Origin: Janthinobacterium sp. 64
GTDB taxonomy: Bacteria > Pseudomonadota > Gammaproteobacteria > Burkholderiales > Burkholderiaceae_D
Direction of reading: 5' to 3'
DNA length: 64,000 nt
Assembly (NCBI RefSeq): GCF_002813325.1
Contig: NZ_PHUG01000001.1
Span: 4,898,001-4,962,000 of the forward strand
Made by a program: the position numbers and the translations under genes. Positions 46,496 through 54,888 of this stretch are shown in pieces (positions within the stretch are counted from its first letter, which is position 1; the number at the start of each line of letters is the position of its first letter). Under the pieces are notes generated by a model, which saw nothing but the letters and a program-made list of their open reading frames with translations, searched no databases and was not told the origin of the DNA.

Positions 46496-48325
46496 ATGAA
46501 GTCACCATGGATGCGGCGCGTGGCGCTGCTCGCCTGCCTGGCCACCCTGCCGCTGGCGGCCGTGGCCGTTGACGCTGCCCCCGCGGCCGCGCCGGTCAAA
46601 ACCTTGCGCTATATCCTGCCGGCCGCCGAGACGGGTTTTGATCCGGCTACCGCGCGCGACCTGTATTCGAACCACATTACGCAGGCCGTCTTCGACACCC
46701 TGTACACGTATGACTACCTGGCGCGCCCCGTCAAGGTGGTGCCCGGTGCGGCCGCCGCCATGCCGGAAGTGTCCGCCGACGGCAAGACCTACACCATCCG
46801 CCTGAAAAAAGGCATCCTGTTCACGCCCGACGCCGCGTTCGGCGGCAAGCGCCGCGAACTGACGATGGCCGATTACGTGTATTCGTGGAAACGCTTGTTC
46901 GACCCGCGCCTGGCATCGCCGCACAGCTGGCTGTTCGAAGGCAAGGTGGTGGGCCTGGACGACCTGGCCAAGGATGCCGCCAAGGCGAACAAGCTCGATT
47001 TCAGCAAGAAGGTGGCGGGCCTGGAAATTCTCGACCCGTACACCTTGCGCATCACGCTGACCAAGACCGATTTCAATTTCCCCATGATTCTCGCCTATGT
47101 GCCGACGGCCGCCGTGGCGCGCGAAGTGGTGGAAAAATATGGCGACGTGAAGGGCGAAGTGGGTTCGAATCCCGTCGGCACCGGCTATTACACCCTCGGT
47201 GAATGGACGCGCGGCAACCGCATCGTCCTGAACCGCAATCCGCAGCACTTGCCCGAGACGTGGAATTTCCTGGCTGGCGACGATCCGGACGACCAGCGCA
47301 TCGTGCGCCAGATGCAGGGTAAACGCATTCCCGCCATCGACCGTATTGAAATTTCCGTGATGATCGAAGACCAGTCGCGCTGGCTGTCGTTCCAGAGCGG
47401 CGGCACGGACGTGTTCTGGCTCGATGGCCCGCTGGCGCCGAAAGCATTGCTCAATGGCAAGCTGCGTCCCGAACTGGCGGAGAAGGGCGTGCAACTGTCG
47501 CGTTTGCTGGACCCGGAAATCAGCTATTACTACTGGAATATGGAAGATCCGACCCTCGGTGGCTTCAGCAAGGAAAAGATCGCCCTGCGACGCGCCATCG
47601 CCATGGCACACAATATCGACGAAGAAATCCGCATCATCTGGAATGGCCAGGCCAAGCGTCTCGACTATCCGATACCGCCGGGCGTGGTCGGCTACGATCC
47701 CCACTACAAATCGCTGCTGCAATACGATCCCGTGCTGGCAAACAAATTGCTCGATAAATTCGGCTACAAGAAGGGCGCCGATGGCTGGCGTACTTTGCCG
47801 GACGGCAAGCCGCTGCTGATCCGCTACGCTTCGCGCAATGAGGCGAACGGCGTGCTGCAGGCGGAAATGTGGCGCAAGACGTACAACTCGCTGGGCATCC
47901 GCATGGAAAACGACCGCATGATCTTTTCCGACATTTTAAAGACGGAAAAGCAGTGCAAGATGCAGACGCGCACGGCGCCGTGGCTGGCCGACTATCCGGA
48001 TGGCGACAACTTCATGCAGCTGTTCTACGGCCCCAACACGCACCAGAATAACAATGGCTGCTACCAGGATCCCGAGTACGATAAATGGTACGCGGCCAGC
48101 CAGGCCATGCCGGCCAGCCCCGAGCGCGACGAGCTGTTCCACAAGATGGCGCGCCGCCTGGAAGTCAATGCGGGCGCCCTGATCGGCTATGCGCGCTACC
48201 GCAACATGCTGGCGCAAAAGTCGGTGCAAGGCTACAAGAAGCACCCGATCCTGTTCCAGGAATGGGCCTTCATGGACATCGACAGCACTGGCGCGCCAGC
48301 CCCAGCGGCACCGGCCAACAAATAA
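46496..48325 (+). CDS. ABC transporter substrate-binding protein, family 5 (oligopeptide type)
   Basis: A periplasmic solute-binding protein of 609 residues that would deliver peptides or similar ligands to the permease encoded next. A signal peptide covers about residues 1-27 (ending in VDAAP). The family-5 pattern follows: LRYILPAAETGFDPATARDL at the mature start, VSADGKTYTIRLKKGILF, and later TAPWLADYPDGDNFMQLFYG near the ligand-binding hinge, then NNGCYQDPEYDKWYAAS. The ATG at 46496 has AAGGG at 46486-46490. The protein is longer than OppA/DppA of E. coli (about 540 residues). It heads a tightly spaced run of four transporter genes; oligopeptide uptake is the family-based guess, not a proven specificity. 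Confidence 0.88.
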   Translation: MKSPWMRRVALLACLATLPLAAVAVDAAPAAAPVKTLRYILPAAETGFDPATARDLYSNHITQAVFDTLYTYDYLARPVKVVPGAAAAMPEVSADGKTYTIRLKKGILFTPDAAFGGKRRELTMADYVYSWKRLFDPRLASPHSWLFEGKVVGLDDLAKDAAKANKLDFSKKVAGLEILDPYTLRITLTKTDFNFPMILAYVPTAAVAREVVEKYGDVKGEVGSNPVGTGYYTLGEWTRGNRIVLNRNPQHLPETWNFLAGDDPDDQRIVRQMQGKRIPAIDRIEISVMIEDQSRWLSFQSGGTDVFWLDGPLAPKALLNGKLRPELAEKGVQLSRLLDPEISYYYWNMEDPTLGGFSKEKIALRRAIAMAHNIDEEIRIIWNGQAKRLDYPIPPGVVGYDPHYKSLLQYDPVLANKLLDKFGYKKGADGWRTLPDGKPLLIRYASRNEANGVLQAEMWRKTYNSLGIRMENDRMIFSDILKTEKQCKMQTRTAPWLADYPDGDNFMQLFYGPNTHQNNNGCYQDPEYDKWYAASQAMPASPERDELFHKMARRLEVNAGALIGYARYRNMLAQKSVQGYKKHPILFQEWAFMDIDSTGAPAPAAPANK

Positions 48326-48353
48326 GCAGCGCTTATAACAACAAGGAATCATT

Positions 48354-49292
48354 ATGTTCGCTTATATCCTGCGCCGCCTGTGGCAGATGCTGCCCACCAT
48401 GCTGGGCGTCGTCCTGCTGGTGTTTATCCTGTTCAACTGGGTCGGCGGCGACCCGGCCTACATTTTGGCCGGCAAAATGTCGAGTGCCGAAAGCATTGCC
48501 AACATCCGCCGCCAGCTCGGCGTCGACCAGCCGTATTACGTGCAGCTGTGGATCTTCATCAAGCAGATCGTCACGTTCGACTTCGGCCAGAGCTGGGCCA
48601 CGGGCGAATCCGTCTCGCACATCATCACCTCGCGCCTGGGCCCGTCGATGATGGTCTTGATTCCGCTGACCGTGCTGGAAACGTTTTTCGGCGTGGCGCT
48701 GGCGCTGGCCATCGCCTTCGTGCGCGGTTCGCTGACGGACCGCGTGGTGATGATCGCCTGCACCGTGGGCATGTCGATTTCCATCCTCGTCTACATCATC
48801 GTCTTCCAGTACGGCTTCGCCTACAAGCTGGGCCTGTTCCCCGTGCAGGGCTGGGGCGACAGTTTCTGGGAAAACCTGCTGCGCTATTCGACCCTGCCGA
48901 TTCTGATCGGCCTGGCCGTGTCGATTGCGCCGACCCTGCGCCTGTTCCGCACCTTTGTGCTGGACGAGGCGAACCAGGATTACGTGCGCACGGCGCGCGC
49001 CAAGGGTCTCAAGGAAGGCCGCATCATGTGGGTGCACGTGCTGCGCAACGCCGGCATCCCCATCATTACCTATGTGATGTCGAACTTGCCGGCCCTGCTG
49101 ATCGGCGCTTTCCTGCTGGAACGCTTTTTCGGCATCCCCGGCATCGGGCGTGAAGTGATTCTGGCGGTCGAGCGCAGCGACTTTCCGGTGATCAAGGCGA
49201 TCACCGTGTATGTTGCCGCCGCCACCATGCTCTTCAACCTGCTCACCGACCTGCTGTACCAGGCGGTCGATCCTCGCGTACAACTGAAGTAG
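48354..49292 (+). CDS. ABC transporter permease, OppB/DppB family
   Basis: An inner-membrane permease subunit of 312 residues with six predicted membrane helices, starting MFAYILRRLWQMLPTMLGVV. The N-terminal OppB-type extension and periplasmic loop are present (RRQLGVDQPYYVQLWIFIKQ). The coupling-helix (EAA-like) motif lies in YVRTARAKGLKEGRIMWVHV. The helices near the end include ALLIGAFLLERFFGIPGIGR, typical of the family. It lies 28 bases after the binding-protein gene and 9 bases before the next permease, so they are surely co-transcribed. Confidence 0.93.
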   Translation: MFAYILRRLWQMLPTMLGVVLLVFILFNWVGGDPAYILAGKMSSAESIANIRRQLGVDQPYYVQLWIFIKQIVTFDFGQSWATGESVSHIITSRLGPSMMVLIPLTVLETFFGVALALAIAFVRGSLTDRVVMIACTVGMSISILVYIIVFQYGFAYKLGLFPVQGWGDSFWENLLRYSTLPILIGLAVSIAPTLRLFRTFVLDEANQDYVRTARAKGLKEGRIMWVHVLRNAGIPIITYVMSNLPALLIGAFLLERFFGIPGIGREVILAVERSDFPVIKAITVYVAAATMLFNLLTDLLYQAVDPRVQLK

Positions 49293-49301
49293 AAAGAGAC
49301 G

Positions 49302-50417
49302 ATGTCGAAACCTCATACATCGCCCGGCCTGTGGGCCCTGGCGTGGCGCCGTTTGCGCGGCGACAAGATTGCAATGGTATCGCTGGCCGTGGTCGGCGCT
49401 TTTTTCCTGCTGGTGCTGGCGTCGGCCAGCGGCCTGGTGGCCTCGAACTGGGAAGACGAAGTGGCTGTCAGCTATGCGCCGCCCACGTTCGTGGGCGCCG
49501 ACAAGGACGTGGCCGCTGCCAGTGATGGCGCCATTCCCCATACCGACGAGCGCAGCACGCCGACACCCGTCAACGTGCTCGACCCGCTGGCCGACGACAT
49601 CGCCGAACTGCGCGCCCAGATGGGCAGTAATCCATCGGCAGGCGTGGAAATGTACGGCGTCACCGACCCGCTGGCCGACGACTTGACGGCCTTGCGCGCC
49701 GGCATGGGCAAGGCCAAGAAACTCGTCACGCACAAGGCGGCAACCCTGCCGTTCGGCGCCGACAAGTGGGGCCACGACATCGTGCAGAAAACCATCAAGG
49801 GCGGCGAAACGTCGATCGTCGTGGGCCTGGTGGCAGCCTTGCTGGCCGTGGTGCTGGGCACGATTTTTGGCGCCGTGTCCGGCTACTTCGGCGGCATCGT
49901 CGATGATTTCTTCAACTGGTTCTACAGCATTTTTACCTCGATTCCATCGATCCTGATGATTTTGACGGTGGCGGCCGTGCTGCAACAGAAAGGCGTGCTG
50001 ACCATCGTGCTGATCCTGGGGCTGACGGGCTGGACGGGGCCGTACCGGCTGATACGCGCCGAATACATCAAGCACAAGGCGCGCGAATACGTGATGGCGG
50101 CTGACGCGATTGGCGCTTCGCACTGGCGCAAGATGTTTTCGCACATCTTCCCCAACGTGAGCCACGTGGCGCTGGTGCAAATGTCGATTCTGGTGGTGGG
50201 CTTCATCAAGGCGGAAGTGATTTTGAGCTTCCTCGGCTTTGGCGTGCCGGTGGGTACCGTGTCGTGGGGCAGCATGCTCAACGAGGCACAAAATGAACTG
50301 ATCCTGGGCAAATGGTGGCAGCTGACCGCCGCCGCCACGGCGATGGCCGTGCTGGTGACGGCGTTCTCGCTGTTTACCGATGCCTTGCGCGATGCGCTCG
50401 ACCCCAAAGTGAAATAG
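49302..50417 (+). CDS. ABC transporter permease, OppC/DppC family, with inserted periplasmic segment
   Basis: The second permease subunit, 371 residues. After the first membrane helix (about residues 25-47) comes an unusually long loop of about 115 residues before the transporter core. In it, two copies of a DPLADD[I/L]..LRA.MG repeat lie at residues 94-108 and 122-136. The core has the normal features: KGGETSIVVGLVAALLAVVL, the coupling motif YVMAADAIGASHWRKMFSHI, and GSMLNEAQNELILGKWWQL near the end. OppC proteins of E. coli are about 300 residues, so the loop accounts for most of the extra length. It should lie in the periplasm and could touch the binding protein; its role is unknown. Confidence 0.92.
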   Translation: MSKPHTSPGLWALAWRRLRGDKIAMVSLAVVGAFFLLVLASASGLVASNWEDEVAVSYAPPTFVGADKDVAAASDGAIPHTDERSTPTPVNVLDPLADDIAELRAQMGSNPSAGVEMYGVTDPLADDLTALRAGMGKAKKLVTHKAATLPFGADKWGHDIVQKTIKGGETSIVVGLVAALLAVVLGTIFGAVSGYFGGIVDDFFNWFYSIFTSIPSILMILTVAAVLQQKGVLTIVLILGLTGWTGPYRLIRAEYIKHKAREYVMAADAIGASHWRKMFSHIFPNVSHVALVQMSILVVGFIKAEVILSFLGFGVPVGTVSWGSMLNEAQNELILGKWWQLTAAATAMAVLVTAFSLFTDALRDALDPKVK

Positions 50418-50426
50418 GAGTTGCTC

Positions 50427-52118
50427 ATGGACCAGAATAACCTGTTGGAAGTGCGCGACCTGCGCGTCACCTTCCGCCTGGACAAGAAGACCACGTTCGA
50501 AGCCGTCAAGGGCATCTCGTTCAACGTGCCGCGCAACAGCACCGTGGCCCTGGTGGGCGAATCGGGCAGCGGCAAGTCCGTCAGTTCGCTGGCCGTCATG
50601 GGCTTGTTGCCACCGGATAACACCATCATAGCTCCCGCCTCGAGCATCCACTTCGGCGGGCGCGACTTGCTCAAATTGTCGATCGCCGAGCGGCGCACCA
50701 TGTGCGGCAAGGATATCTCGATGATCTTCCAGGAGCCGATGTCGTCGCTGAATCCCGTCTTCACGGTTGGTTTCCAGATCGCCGAAGTGTTGCGCCAGCA
50801 CATGGGCATGAACCGCAAGCAGGCGCGCGCCCGCACCTTGGAGTTGCTGGAAGAAGTGGGCATCCCCGATCCCGCCACCAAGATCGACGCCTACCCGAGC
50901 CAGATGTCGGGCGGCCAGCAGCAGCGTGTGATGATCGCCATGGCGATCGCCTGCGAACCGAAACTCTTGATCGCCGACGAACCGACGACGGCGCTCGACG
51001 TGACGATCCAGAAGCAGATCATGGACCTGATCGCGGCGCTGCAAAAGAAGCACCAGATGTCCGTGCTCTTCATTACCCACGATCTGGGCCTGGTGGGGGA
51101 GATCGCCGACCAGGTGATCGTCATGCGCCATGGCGAAGTGCGCGAGACGGGCGAGGTGCGGCAAGTGTTCGAAGCGCCGGCCGACGCTTACACCAAAGCC
51201 CTGCTGCATTGCCGCCCCTCGCTCGATGAGCGCCCGTGGCGCCTGCCCGTGATTGCCGATTATATGGAGGGCAAGGCCGGCCCCGGTGTCGAGGTAAAAC
51301 AGCGCACGCGCGGCTACACGCCGGGCGACGAGCCCGTGCTGGTGGTGAATAATCTCAGTAAAAGTTTTTATACGCGTGTCGGCCTGTTTGGCAAGCGCGA
51401 ATTCCAGGCCGTCAAGGATGTGTCGTTCACTTTGCCGCGTGGCAAGACCTTGGGCGTGGTGGGCGAGTCCGGTTCCGGCAAGACGACGGTGGGCCTGACC
51501 CTGCTGCGCCTGCACCAGGCAACGAGCGGCACGGCCATGTTCCACGGCAAGGATCTCATTGCCATGCCGAACAGCGAGTATTTGCCGTATAAACGCCGCA
51601 TCCAGATCATCTTCCAGAATCCGTATGCCTCCCTGAACCCGCGCTTTACGGTGGGGCAGATTTTGCTCGAACCGATGCGCATCCACAAGATCGGCGCGAA
51701 CGACCAGGAGCGCATCGCCAAGGCTTACTGGCTGCTCGACAAAGTCGGCTTGCCGGAACAGGCTTTCCACCGCTATCCGCACGAGTTCTCGGGCGGACAA
51801 CGCCAGCGCATCGCCATTGCCCGCTGCCTGACCATGCAGCCGGAAATTCTGGTGTGCGACGAATCCGTGTCGGCGCTGGACGTGTCGGTACAGGCGCAGG
51901 TGCTCAATCTGCTGCAGGACTTGCAGGATGAATTCGGCCTCAGTTACATCTTCATCTCGCACGATTTGTCCGTCGTCAAATACATCGCCGACCAGGTGAT
52001 GGTGATGCACAAGGGGCAGGTGGTGGAGCTGGCCGATTCGGACGAGCTGTACCGTAATCCCGTGCATCCGTACACGCGCACCTTATTGAGTGCCATCCCG
52101 AAAGGCGTCCAGGTGTAA
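50427..52118 (+). CDS. Fused dual ABC transporter ATP-binding protein (OppD-OppF type)
   Basis: The cytoplasmic motor of the importer, 563 residues, holding two complete ATPase domains in one chain where E. coli uses separate OppD and OppF. The first has Walker A GESGSGKS (from residue 44), signature MSGGQQQRV and Walker B LLIADEPTTALD. The second has Walker A GESGSGKT (from residue 346), signature FSGGQRQRI and Walker B ILVCDESVSALD, where Ser replaces the usual Pro-Thr after Glu. Oligopeptide-type C-terminal extensions follow both (HPYTRTLLSAIPKG at the end). The ATG at 50427 has TAGGAG six bases upstream. It follows the OppC-type gene by nine bases. Confidence 0.94.
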   Translation: MDQNNLLEVRDLRVTFRLDKKTTFEAVKGISFNVPRNSTVALVGESGSGKSVSSLAVMGLLPPDNTIIAPASSIHFGGRDLLKLSIAERRTMCGKDISMIFQEPMSSLNPVFTVGFQIAEVLRQHMGMNRKQARARTLELLEEVGIPDPATKIDAYPSQMSGGQQQRVMIAMAIACEPKLLIADEPTTALDVTIQKQIMDLIAALQKKHQMSVLFITHDLGLVGEIADQVIVMRHGEVRETGEVRQVFEAPADAYTKALLHCRPSLDERPWRLPVIADYMEGKAGPGVEVKQRTRGYTPGDEPVLVVNNLSKSFYTRVGLFGKREFQAVKDVSFTLPRGKTLGVVGESGSGKTTVGLTLLRLHQATSGTAMFHGKDLIAMPNSEYLPYKRRIQIIFQNPYASLNPRFTVGQILLEPMRIHKIGANDQERIAKAYWLLDKVGLPEQAFHRYPHEFSGGQRQRIAIARCLTMQPEILVCDESVSALDVSVQAQVLNLLQDLQDEFGLSYIFISHDLSVVKYIADQVMVMHKGQVVELADSDELYRNPVHPYTRTLLSAIPKGVQV

Positions 52119-52145
52119 GGGGCTTTTTACGGTAAGATAGCGGCC

Positions 52146-53108
52146 ATGCCCAACCTCATTTACCTGCTCGAACATTACGGTGTCCTGATTGTCTTTGGCA
52201 TCGTGCTGGTGGAGCAGCTCGGCTTGCCGATTCCCGCCTTTCCCATTCTCGTGGTGGCGGGGGCGCTGGCCGTCGATGGCGACATGAATGGGGGGCTGGT
52301 GCTGGCCGCCGCGCTGGGCGCCTGCCTGATCAGCGACTTCACGTGGTTCCGCGCGGGCCGCCATTTCGGCAAGCGTATTCTGCGCCTGCTGTGCCGTATC
52401 TCGCTGTCGCCCGATTACTGCGTCAGCCAGACGGAAGACAAATTCAAGCGCTGGGGCCCGAAAGCCTTGATCGTTTCCAAGTTCGTGCCGGGATTCAATA
52501 CCGTGGCCGCGCCGATGTCGGGCGCGCTGGGTACGCCGCCGGGCCTGTTCTTTTTGTACGCGGGCCTGGGCGCCTTGCTGTGGAGCGGCACGGGCATCGT
52601 CGTCGGCGTGATTTTCCATGCCAGCGTGCAGCAGGTGCTCGATTTGCTCAGCACCATGGGCAGCACGGCCTTGCTGATGCTGGCCACCTTGCTTGGCTTG
52701 TTCCTGCTGTACAAATTCCTCGAACGCCGGCGTTTCCGCCAGGCCTTGCAGATCGAGCGCATCGGCATCGATGAATTGCTCGAACTCATAGAGCAGGGCG
52801 AAGAGCCGCTGATGGTCGACGCGCGCAGCGCCACGGCGCAAGCGCTGGAACCGGCCGTGCCGGGCGCCTTGTTCTTCAATGGCAAGGAACCTGTGCCCGC
52901 CATGATCGCCATGGACAAGGACCGCCACATCATCGTGTATTGCAGTTGTCCCAACGACGTGACGGCCGCGCAAGTGGCCAAGCTGCTGCACCAGCACGGC
53001 TTTCACCGGGCCAAGCCCCTGCACGGCGGCCTGGACGCCTGGAATGCCGCTTACCGCTCGGACCAGCCGGCGCCCGCCAGCCTGCTGGGCGAAGGCTTGC
53101 CCTCCTGA
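52146..53108 (+). CDS. DedA-family membrane protein fused to a rhodanese domain
   Basis: A 320-residue protein. Residues 1-200 are a DedA/SNARE-associated membrane domain with several helices. They include VEQLGLPIPAFPILVVAGAL and the family segment FGKRILRLLCRISLSPDYC, and then KFVPGFNTVAAPMSGALGTP with the conserved Arg/Phe-Pro-Gly type pattern. A rhodanese-like domain follows (about 215-315). Its active-site loop is near YCSCPNDVTAAQVA, with Cys266 as the likely catalytic residue and Cys268 as an alternative, and it ends LHGGLDAWNAAYR. DedA proteins are linked to lipid carrier flipping and membrane homeostasis; rhodaneses handle sulfane sulfur. The combined role is unknown. It lies 27 bases after the opp operon and may be part of it, though a GGTAAGAT at 52131-52138 could be its own -10 element. 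Confidence 0.85.
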   Translation: MPNLIYLLEHYGVLIVFGIVLVEQLGLPIPAFPILVVAGALAVDGDMNGGLVLAAALGACLISDFTWFRAGRHFGKRILRLLCRISLSPDYCVSQTEDKFKRWGPKALIVSKFVPGFNTVAAPMSGALGTPPGLFFLYAGLGALLWSGTGIVVGVIFHASVQQVLDLLSTMGSTALLMLATLLGLFLLYKFLERRRFRQALQIERIGIDELLELIEQGEEPLMVDARSATAQALEPAVPGALFFNGKEPVPAMIAMDKDRHIIVYCSCPNDVTAAQVAKLLHQHGFHRAKPLHGGLDAWNAAYRSDQPAPASLLGEGLPS

Positions 53109-53368
53109 TCAGTAAAAACCGGTAGTAATAATACGAAACCAGCCGTGCGTTGCCGCCCGGACGCCAGCGCCGCATCAGCGCCGCCGCGTACAAAGCGGCT
53201 TTGCGCAAACTCCGGCATACTGTGTTTTCACGGTGATTTCTGCTGCTGTGCAGCATGCTTTTAACGCGCTTGCCGAGTGCAAGCACTTACTCTAAATCAT
53301 TGTTTCCAAGCAATTTTGGTGCTGCCTGTTGCATTTGGAGTGGAACTACCAATAAAGGCTGGTTTTGA
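53109..53368. other. Intergenic region ahead of glk
   Basis: No gene is supported. A TTGCAT (53330-53335) followed 17 bases later by TAAAGG is a weak promoter candidate for glk; its start point would fall just before the palindrome at 53369. The first 150 bases are GC-rich without recognisable signals. Confidence 0.3.
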
Positions 53369-53383
53369 TGTACTTAAACTACA
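53369..53383 (+). promoter_or_regulatory. Candidate HexR operator upstream of glk
   Basis: The 15-base near-palindrome TGTACTTAAACTACA matches the HexR consensus TGTARTWWWAYTACA at 14 positions, from memory of that consensus. HexR is an RpiR-family repressor of glucose catabolism genes, and glk is a usual target. The site lies about 75 bases before the glk start. Confidence 0.5.
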
Positions 53384-53457
53384 AACTTTGCTTGCCTCCG
53401 GGCGCATTCATCCTTTAAGCTTGGCGTCCCATGCGTCCCACTTCATCATTTAAAATC

Positions 53458-54477
53458 ATGAGCGCTTCGTCTTCACCCGTATTGCCGACTTCCGCCTTCG
53501 CCGATGGACCGCGCCTGCTGGCCGACGTGGGCGGCACGAATGCCCGTTTCGCCCTGGAAGTGGCCGCTGGCCACATCACCCTGGTCGAAGTGCTGCCCTG
53601 TGCCGATTACCCGAGCCTGTCCGCCGCCCTGCAAGCCTACCTGGCCCTGCCGCACATCGCTGCCGCCGGCGGGCAAGCCGTGCGCCATGCCGTGATCGCC
53701 ATCGCCAACCCCGTCGACGGCGATTTCCTCAGCATGACGAACCACCACTGGTCGTTCTCGATTCGCGCCATGCGCGAAGAGTGCGGTTTCACGACCCTGG
53801 ACGTGGTCAACGATTTCACGGCCCTCGCGCGCTCCCTGCCGCAGCTGTCGAACGAGCAAAAGCACCAGGTGGGCGCGGGCACGGCCCGTCCGAACACGGC
53901 CATTGGCCTGATCGGCGCCGGCACGGGCCTGGGCGTGTCGGGCTTGATTCCCTCGCACGGCGGCTGGATAGCCCTGCAAAGCGAAGGCGGCCACGTCAGC
54001 TTCGCACCGTTCAATGAAACGGAAGTGAGCATCCTGCAATTTGCCTGGCGCGAATACGAGCACGTCTCGGCCGAGCGCCTGATTTCCGGCGATGGCCTGG
54101 AACTGATCTACCGCGCCCTGGCCGACCGCGCGGGCGTGCCGGCGGAAGCCTTGCCGGCGGCGGAAATCACGCGCCGGGCGCTCGCTGGCGAATCGCAGCT
54201 GTGCGACGACGTCATCGAAGCGTTCTGCTGCATGCTGGGCACCGTGGCGGGCAACGTCGCCGTCACCCTGGGCGCGCTGGGCGGCATTTATATCGGCGGC
54301 GGCATCGTGCCACGCCTGGGGGCGCGCTTCGACCGCTCCGGTTTCCGCGCCCGTTTCGAACGCAAGGGCCGTTTTGCCAATTATGTCTCGCAAGTGCCGA
54401 CCTTCGTCATCACGGCGCAGTACCCGGCTTTCCTGGGTGCATCGGCCATTCTCTCGGAGAAACTCGCCTCGCTGTGA
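53458..54477 (+). CDS. glk: Glucokinase
   Basis: Phosphorylates glucose to glucose-6-phosphate with ATP. About 339 residues, with the phosphate-binding motif [15 protein letters not shown] near the N-terminus. Further marks are the glucose-binding region [15 protein letters not shown], with catalytic Asp, then [16 protein letters not shown] and [10 protein letters not shown]-terminal segment [24 protein letters not shown] completes the ASKHA fold. The start is uncertain: the ATG at 53458 is chosen, while one at 53431 would add nine residues; neither has a good ribosome binding site. A HexR-like palindrome lies upstream. In some Burkholderiales glk is fused to a HexR-type regulator; here the protein ends after the kinase, so any regulator is separate. 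Confidence 0.95.
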   Translation: MSASSSPVLPTSAFADGPRLLADVGGTNARFALEVAAGHITLVEVLPCADYPSLSAALQAYLALPHIAAAGGQAVRHAVIAIANPVDGDFLSMTNHHWSFSIRAMREECGFTTLDVVNDFTALARSLPQLSNEQKHQVGAGTARPNTAIGLIGAGTGLGVSGLIPSHGGWIALQSEGGHVSFAPFNETEVSILQFAWREYEHVSAERLISGDGLELIYRALADRAGVPAEALPAAEITRRALAGESQLCDDVIEAFCCMLGTVAGNVAVTLGALGGIYIGGGIVPRLGARFDRSGFRARFERKGRFANYVSQVPTFVITAQYPAFLGASAILSEKLASL

Positions 54478-54508
54478 TGCAGGCAGCGGGCGATGTGTCG
54501 CGCCAGGG

Positions 54509-54538
54509 CCGGGTAAAACGCGTGTTTTGCCCGGTTTT
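54509..54538 (+). terminator. Terminator of glk
   Basis: An 11-bp stem (54509-54519 with 54524-54534) with one G-U pair is followed by TTTT, then GC, then TTTT. It lies 31 bases after the glk stop. Confidence 0.75.
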
Positions 54539-54579
54539 GCGCTTTTCCGCTTTTTATCAGGTACAATTGGCATCGTTGG

Positions 54580-54684
54580 ATGAAACGACGACTGTCGCTT
54601 TCCCGTCTGGCTGGTTCGCCGCCACAGGAAAGCAGCTGCTCCGGAGATCGTTTCATTGCTGGTTACTTAGTGAAGGTTAATTAA
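54580..54684 (+). other. Structured element and small open frame between glk and scpB
   Basis: A nested hairpin is visible: an outer 9-bp stem (54580-54588 with 54648-54656) encloses a 7-bp stem (54597-54603 with 54627-54633). A GGTACAAT (54560-54567) just upstream could be a -10 element. The same span is an open frame of 34 codons starting MKRRLSLSRLAGSPP, without a ribosome binding site. It may be a small RNA or the leader of scpB. The remaining bases to 54888 show nothing else I can name. Confidence 0.3.
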
Positions 54685-54888
54685 GGCCAGCACCATGGAT
54701 GGCAGGACTTTCACTGCATCCGCTTTAATCCCGCTTTGCGCGCATCGGCCAAGGCGTCGGAAAAACAGCCTCAACTTGTAACCCAGCACGGCGTCATCAT
54801 CGATGTCTGCCCTCTGTTACGTTGAAATGAACGTTTTTGATTTCTTTCTCTGCCTACGAATTGCAATACACATCCGCACAGAATTGCT

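Noticed and set aside
48333..52067. A 1244-codon frame on the minus strand opposite the opp genes
   Set aside because: His/Arg/Gln-rich translation without domains; it is the antisense shadow of four well-supported transporter genes.
54580..54660. A 4.5S/SRP RNA or other known structured RNA between glk and scpB
   Set aside because: The conserved SRP loop bases (GGAAGGAAGCAG-type) are absent, and the fold matches no RNA family I can name.
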